A stretch of 64,000 bases of DNA, taken from Oscarella lobularis. Taxonomy: Eukaryota; Porifera; Homoscleromorpha; Homosclerophorida; Oscarellidae. This document shows, in pieces, positions 59,040-64,000 of the stretch. Both the position numbers and the translations under genes were made by a program. Each line of letters starts with the position of its first letter. Positions within the stretch are counted from its first letter, which is position 1. The DNA lies in assembly GCF_947507565.1 (NCBI RefSeq), contig NC_089193.1, positions 1,422,325 to 1,486,324 of the forward strand, given 5' to 3'. Under the pieces are notes generated by a model. It ran no database searches and was not told the DNA's origin. It saw only the letters and a program-made list of their open reading frames with translations.

Positions 59040-59409
59040 TGTTGGATTGGTGGCTACGTGGGGCTGATCCGCTTTTTTTCTTCTTGTTCACGCACGTCCC
59101 TCCTGTTTTTGCTTCCCTGGGATTCTAGAATTATAAAATCACGTGTTTGGAACGTTAAATGCTTAGTGTACATCTAATCTTGTGTAGCTTGCCTGCTGTA
59201 GACCCTGCCGGATAATATTCAGGCAGACTATTGTTATATATGTATACAGTCTGTCAGTTCTAAGAGAAAAAGATACGCAAAATGAATGGTCGACAATTCT
59301 AAACAATCTCGATTGCCAAACGTTTCTCCATAAACTATTCTAAGCATTACGAAAGGAGGCCCAGAGAAACATGGATGGAGTAAATACAGTGTACTGAAAG
59401 TGTACCATT
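59040..59409. other. 3' flank of the BCL9-like gene
   Basis: About 370 bases of untranslated or intergenic sequence. No gene seen. Confidence 0.5.
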
Positions 59410-59879
59410 ATTATGCGCGAATGGCGTTCCATGCGCCTGAACCGCAAGCGTCGCTCGCGCGCAACGAATTGAAGACACTTACCCCTCGAAAGTGGGCGTT
59501 CCCGCCAACGCTATATTATGCGCGAGTAGCCTTCCATGCGCCTGAACCGTAAGTTCCGCGCGCGCGCAACGAATTGCAGACACTTACCCCTCGAAAGTGG
59601 GCGTTCCCGCCAACGCTATATTATGCGCGAGTAGCGTTCCATGCGCCTGAACCGCAAGCGTCGCTCACGCGCAACGAATTGAAGACACTTACCCCTCGAA
59701 AGTGGGCGAGTAGCCTTCCATGCGCCTGAACCGCAAGTTCCGCTCGCGCGCAACGAATTGAAGACACTTACCCCTCGAAAGTGGGCGTTCCCGCCAACGC
59801 TATATTATGCGCGAGTAGCGTTCCATGCGCCTGAACCGCAAGTTCCGCTCGCGCGCAACGATTTGAAGACACTTATGAA
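59410..59879. repeat. 105-base tandem repeat, five units
   Basis: Units begin ATTATGCGCGA at 59410, 59515 and 59620. The fourth lacks about 21 bases and the fifth starts near 59804. Each contains TTCCATGCGCCTGAACCG, GCGCGCAACGA and ACACTTACCCCTCGAAAGTG. They are highly similar and rich in CpG and GCGC. Non-coding satellite-like array. Confidence 0.92.
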
Positions 59880-61509
59880 AGTGCAAGCACGCAGACGCAT
59901 TCCATCCACTGTTTCGCTTGCACACGCAAAAGATCTACAATGAGAAGGATCCTACAAGCTCGCAGAGAATTTCCAGAATGGGTTTTTAGAAATACTTTAT
60001 TGACAATAAAGGACAATTACTACAAATTCGTGCACTACAAATTATTAACTAAGTTCTTTTTCTTGCTGACTTCTGCGTCCGTATTAGCATAACCCAGGCT
60101 ACACCAACGAGGAGGTTCGGACGCTTCGTAGCCCAAGGCAGCCACCGCAAAGCAATGGCCACCCGTTCCAAAATTTGAGGGAAGCATTGGCTTCACTGGC
60201 CTCTTCAGACAGTACCCGCCTGGACGCTCGAGTCGGTCCCTTGTTCCGACCCCCCCGGCGCGGTGGTACCTTTTGACCCTATGAGGGGATAATGCCGCCT
60301 TGGCCCCCCCGAGGGCTTGTGAAGTAGGAGAGCGTACTGGCCACTGTTTGTAAGAGTCAGCAAGGAAGACGGTGCAATGCAATGAATCGAAGCCTCCTGG
60401 GCCAGATCATCCTTGGTCTAATCGTGCCAATTGGGTGAGAAAAGTGCCGGCAACCAGGCCATGTTGAACACCCCCTTTAAGCCGTACCCACTCGAGCCTA
60501 ACGTGGATCGTGCTTATTGGCAACAATAAGACCGTGGCGATCTTTAAATCCCAGTGCGCGTACCAAGGCCTAAGCCCCCATCGCCCTGCCTACGGGCTCC
60601 GGCACGGTTAAAAACCGTGGGCCACGCTGAGTCAACTATCCAGAGCTGTCTTCTGCCAATCTCCCGAGCCAGACGTCAATGGGATTGCCACGAAGCGCAA
60701 GGCATCCTGCGATGAGAATGCAGTGGCCCGCAACGCTCCCACCCTCAGCCGCAACTGACGGGAACTCGGCTGCGCAGCCCTTTATATAGGCTCTGTGGTC
60801 CTGCGCGCTGATTGGCCGGCCGTTCGCTCCGCCCAGCGCTCTGATTGGTCCGCGAATTAAGCAAACTAGTTTTGGTCCGGTAATGCCGGTTGATAACCGG
60901 TATTGCCGGTTGATTACCGGTATTTTCAATCAACCACACCCCTAAAATGGCAAAAATCAAAATGGCGAAATATGGTCGCAATGTACCGTGGGGTCTCTGA
61001 AATACTCGACGATCTCGACGTAAGGCAGTACAACTCTTCGTTATGGTTTTATCATTCGATTTCCCGCGGACATGCGCGCCGATCGGCGATCACGCGCGGA
61101 AAATCGAATAGAATTATTTGTCGCGACCGAAGATTGGCTCTTCTTCGACACGCCTTGCGTCGCTGACGAAACATGACGACGCAAAACCAAAGAAGAAGTA
61201 AGCGAAACCAAAATAGAGATCGAAAAACGAAGCGAGGTCCCTTTTTGTCGTTCGTCGCCCCGAACTTCTTGAAAAGCGATCGAGCGCTAATCCCCGAGCT
61301 TCGACCGGCTTCTTGGCGTCTTTTCGCCTCTCAAAAATGCGTAGAAATGGGCCGGAACAGCCCCTAGTATTTATTTTTCAGCAAACTCGATCCTCATTGA
61401 GGATTCGGTCAAATTATAGTTTTCTTTCTGCCCAAGAACTACTTTATAAAAACATGAAAATGTACAATTTAGTTTTTTTCATTTAGCGTGGTCCCGGATT
61501 CTTTGCTAT
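59880..61509. other. Gene-poor gap with an unidentified promoter-like segment
   Basis: On the minus strand, 60778-60850 has TATATAAAGGG preceded by GGCCAATCAGCG, a GGGCGGAGC box and ACCAATCAGAGCGC: two CCAAT boxes, a GC box and a TATA box in histone-promoter style. Downstream (60770-60035, minus) I find no convincing protein; frames at 60929-60636 and 60382-60035 lack family features. The small palindrome CACGGTTAAAAACCGTG is at 60604-60620, and an AATAAA signal lies near 60005 on the minus strand. Repeated ACCGGTA/GCCGGTT motifs fill 60875-60935. Sequence 60365-60485 loosely resembles the segment in the big VPS18 intron. 61000-61509 holds nothing recognisable. Confidence 0.4.
60778..60850 (-). 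promoter_or_regulatory. CCAAT/GC/TATA promoter-like cluster
   Basis: Reading the minus strand: ACCAATCAGAGCGC, then GGGCGGAGC, then GGCCAATCAGCG, then TATATAAAGGG at 60788-60778. The order and spacing are like a strong RNA polymerase II promoter. The transcript it would drive is unidentified. Confidence 0.5.
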
Positions 61510-63236
61510 GGCTCTGATTTCGTCGGGGGATTTAGCCCTCCTAAAGAGTGACAAGGGTACGATCCGGTCAACTCGAATAGACGACAAGAGGTAAAAGCAA
61601 TTACTGGAGTCGTATAGAGACGAAAGTGTGCCGTTTGATACAATAGAGTCAGTTTCGGTAAACGAAGCTTTTTTCTGCACGAAGCGATGGGAAAACCGTA
61701 CGGAACTACGTTCGAAGTAAATCGAGATCAACTCGTGGCCGTCGAAAAACCGAAAACCGACGTGCTAAGCGAAGGAATAGGGGAAGATTACGAAAGTAAG
61801 GAAGGAAACACGCCCCCGCTTAGAAATCGACCCAATTCGTCAGGTGGAATCGACAATCGAGCTATAAAAGACAACAATCAATCGCAGAAACTCACTAGGG
61901 ATGATATCGTGGCACTGAAAGCCCAAGGAGCCAAAGCTGACGTCAGAAAAAAACAGATATAAACGATAGTAGCAAGCATTCTTTTCTCTATCACAGGAAA
62001 TAATAGGGCAGCTGGTAGAAAATAGCGGCACATTCAAAGAGCGAACAGAATACTCCCAGGCTAAATACATACGAAAGAAGCAATTAAGGTATAAAATTTA
62101 ACTTGATCTGACTTTTTTTCCATATCTTTTATAGATATGAAGACGACGTTACGATCGTACGACCATCGGCTAGGCTTGTTTGCGAAATGTGCCTTCTTCG
62201 CAATCCATTGAAAATCCTGTATATAACAAGCATTGTTATTGGCTGAGATGATACGTCTCTTTAGTCACATGCGAATTGACACATTGAGTCAAATACTCGC
62301 CTTATCGAACGTCCACAGCGGATCCAACGTTCTTCTCGTTGAAAACTGCCAGGGTCTCGTCAGCGGAGCCGTGCTCCAAAGGCTTGGAGGCAAGGGAAAG
62401 CTCATCCAGTTTAGCCGCGAAGCTGTCCCTGTTAGGTAATCCAACACTTTGAATTTTTTTGAATTTTTACGTGTTCTCGCGTCAAGGCCTGCGCTCGAAG
62501 CGTTTGGTTTGAGTGAAGAAGTCTTGGAGCCTTTGGAAGACTTCCCACTCGCCGAGATAGGGAAATTGGGCTGGGTGAACGTGGAGACAAAAGAAGACAA
62601 GTCTGGAGTTGAGACCAAAGAGGATACGCTAGGCAAACGAAAGCGAAAAATAGACCACGATGAAGACGTAAGTAAACTAGGCTAGACTTCCTAAGCGCTT
62701 AGTTTCTTCTGCACATGAGGATCGTCACCAGCGAAAAAAGATCCGACTAGAACAGGTAGAGCAAACGCGACGATTTATTGAGGCAAATAAAATGGACAGG
62801 TAGAGCAGAAGCTGGCGTTTTAGAGCGATAGGCTATTTGGAATATTTCTAGTTTGATCGTGGCTTCAAAATTCCAACCATGGCCTATAGTCGAGTCACTG
62901 ATTTGTCGCCTGGCACCGTCTCGTCCATTCGTTATATACAGTCAACACAAAGAGGTCAGTTTTTAGGCCATAAACGCTGTATTGACTTTAATCGTGGACC
63001 TTTGTAGTCGCTTGTTGAATGTTTTGTTAATTTTCGAGACCAGAATTTGGCCGTAGCTATGCAGTTGTCTGAAACGTGGTTTCGTCACTACCAGGTTTGA
63101 TTTGCAGACCAGAAGAAGGGAGTTGAAGCATTTCTTTTTGATTTGTCAGGTCTTTCCTCAAAGAACGCGTCCCGAAATGAATGGCAAAAGAAGTGGTGGC
63201 TATTTGCTTACAGGTACAACTTGTTCTAAAGAATGA
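61510..63236 (+). CDS. TRMT6: tRNA (adenine-58-N1)-methyltransferase non-catalytic subunit TRM6
   Basis: Partner of catalytic TRMT61A in m1A58 formation of tRNA. The start at 61510 reads MALISSGDLALLKSDKG; a donor at DKR|gtaaaa joins in phase to VSFGKRSFFLHEAMGKPYG. Then TTFEVNRDQLV, SQKLTRDDIVALKAQGAK, EIIGQLVENSGTFKERTEYS, YEDDVTIVRPSARLVCE, MRIDTLSQILALSNVHSGSN, LLVENCQGLVSGAVLQRLGG, LIVASKFQPWPIVESLICRL, APSRPFVIYSQHKE, AVAMQLSETWFRHYQVFPQR and GGYLLTGTTCSKE. The stop is at 63234-63236. The order and the SETW/GGYLL C-terminal signatures match TRM6/GCD10 throughout. About nine exons. Confidence 0.93.
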
Positions 63237-63378
63237 GATTTTTTCCATTCTCGCGGTGATTTATTTTGAAACCATGATCATAAACCTATGGAATGTGGAC
63301 CGCTCACGCATACGGGCCCGCTCCTTTGCGCGGACGTAGTTCTACTTTCCATTCTCGTCATTCCTAGCCGCGGATCCG

Positions 63379-64000
63379 ATGTCGAAGCGTTCGATCGTCG
63401 TCTTCGCTCTCACCCTGACGTTGAGCGCCGCTCAAACGTTCGAATGGTTCGCCGAATCGCCGAGAAATTGCGCACGCGATCCGACACAATGCTGCGGAAG
63501 TGCGTGCCAAGGCGATCGCGACGTCTACTGTCGCGTTCGCGGCACCAACGTACCCATTTCGCCACTTTTCTGTGCCGACACACCTAACCCGTTCTCATCT
63601 CGCGTCAACTGCGACGAAAACGAATGCCGACGCGACTGCGTCGTAAGCGAATGGAGCCCGTGGGGCGCCTGCAGCGCGACGTGCGGCAATCTGGCCACCG
63701 AATATCGTTCGCGACGCGTTCTCGTCCCTCCAGAAGCGGGGCGTTCCTGTCCGGATCTCAGCCAGACGCGTACATGTCGAAACGCGACTTTACGTCTTCC
63801 TTGCCCCGCCCCGCCGACTCCGTCACCAACCGCACCCATTTTTTATTTGTGGAGACTCGGACCTTGGAGCGCCTGTCAATCAATGGGCGGAAATGGAAGC
63901 GATTGCGGTCCCGGATCGATATTTCGCGTCGTTAATTGCGTCGCCAGTAACGGGACGGTCGTTGGGGATAACAACTGCAAGGCGAATCCGCGCGAAACGT
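63379..64000 (+). CDS. Thrombospondin type-1 repeat protein, THSD7-like, 5' part (runs off the right edge)
   Basis: Open from the Met at 63379 to the window end. A signal peptide (SIVVFALTLTLSAA) is followed by a Cys-rich segment with NCARDPTQCCGSACQ. A TSP1 repeat follows, CVVSEWSPWGACSATCGN and RVLVPPEAGRSCPDL, close to THSD7A repeats (C.VSE...W..C..TCG...APP..G..CP). Then IFYLWRLGPWSACQS, the W-R-L-G-P-W form typical of the alternate THSD7 repeats. The protein is secreted or membrane-bound; the membrane segment would be further downstream. Assignment to THSD7 rather than ADAMTS-like is moderately supported. Confidence 0.75.
   Translation, partial: MSKRSIVVFALTLTLSAAQTFEWFAESPRNCARDPTQCCGSACQGDRDVYCRVRGTNVPISPLFCADTPNPFSSRVNCDENECRRDCVVSEWSPWGACSATCGNLATEYRSRRVLVPPEAGRSCPDLSQTRTCRNATLRLPCPAPPTPSPTAPIFYLWRLGPWSACQSMGGNGSDCGPGSIFRVVNCVASNGTVVGDNNCKANPRET

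Overview
This is nuclear DNA of an early-branching animal. The genes are split by many short introns (about 45 to 110 bases), intergenic gaps are often under 200 bases, and the gene content is plainly metazoan: ionotropic glutamate receptors, vinculin, CRK, a tetraspanin, a receptor-type tyrosine kinase, a forkhead protein and a BCL9-type Wnt cofactor. My best guess is a sponge, most likely a homoscleromorph such as Oscarella or Corticium. That is an inference from compactness and gene set, not proven by the sequence. I see no prokaryotic genes, no CRISPR array and no recognisable reverse transcriptase, integrase or transposase.

Layout from left to right. NUP210 5' end (1-2202, minus). A coiled-coil gene built from tiny phase-0 exons (2452-3998, minus). 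MYG1 (4085-5388, plus). A LEM-domain/protein-kinase fusion in one exon (5420-6724, minus). A tetraspanin (7030-8208, minus). Glycogen branching enzyme GBE1 (8491-11137, minus). Profilin (11486-11955, minus). A class C-type seven-transmembrane receptor fused to a tyrosine kinase (12239-16038, minus). A glucoside xylosyltransferase (16215-17670, minus). RUNDC1 (18036-20983, plus). VPS18 (21077-26670, minus). Four tandem ionotropic glutamate receptor genes (26883-40995, all minus), the first two made by a 3.7-kb tandem duplication that also copied the first exon and promoter of VPS18. CRK (41294-43489, minus). A calmodulin-like EF-hand gene (43723-44475, plus). A membrane-anchored JmjC protein (44633-46202, plus). 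A mucin-like transmembrane protein with 147-base coding repeats (46514-49758, plus). A divergent forkhead gene (49984-51004, plus). Vinculin (51100-54758, minus). A BCL9/Legless-like gene (55794-59039, plus). A repeat-rich gap (59040-61509). TRMT6 (61510-63236, plus). The 5' part of a THSD7-like thrombospondin-repeat gene (63379 to the right edge, plus).

The most novel items are the 7TM-tyrosine kinase fusion, whose tail carries three Tyr-Val-Asn motifs of the Grb2-SH2 type, and the LEM-kinase fusion. Next come a forkhead protein whose DNA-recognition helix has lost its hallmark residues, a BCL9 HD1 motif in a presumed sponge, and a local glutamate receptor family with a GluN1-like Trp-Asp ligand-site signature and diverging C-terminal tails. 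At least five introns appear to begin with GC instead of GT. Exon joins were worked out by eye from reading frame, splice consensus and remembered family sequences, so exact exon ends are approximate unless stated.
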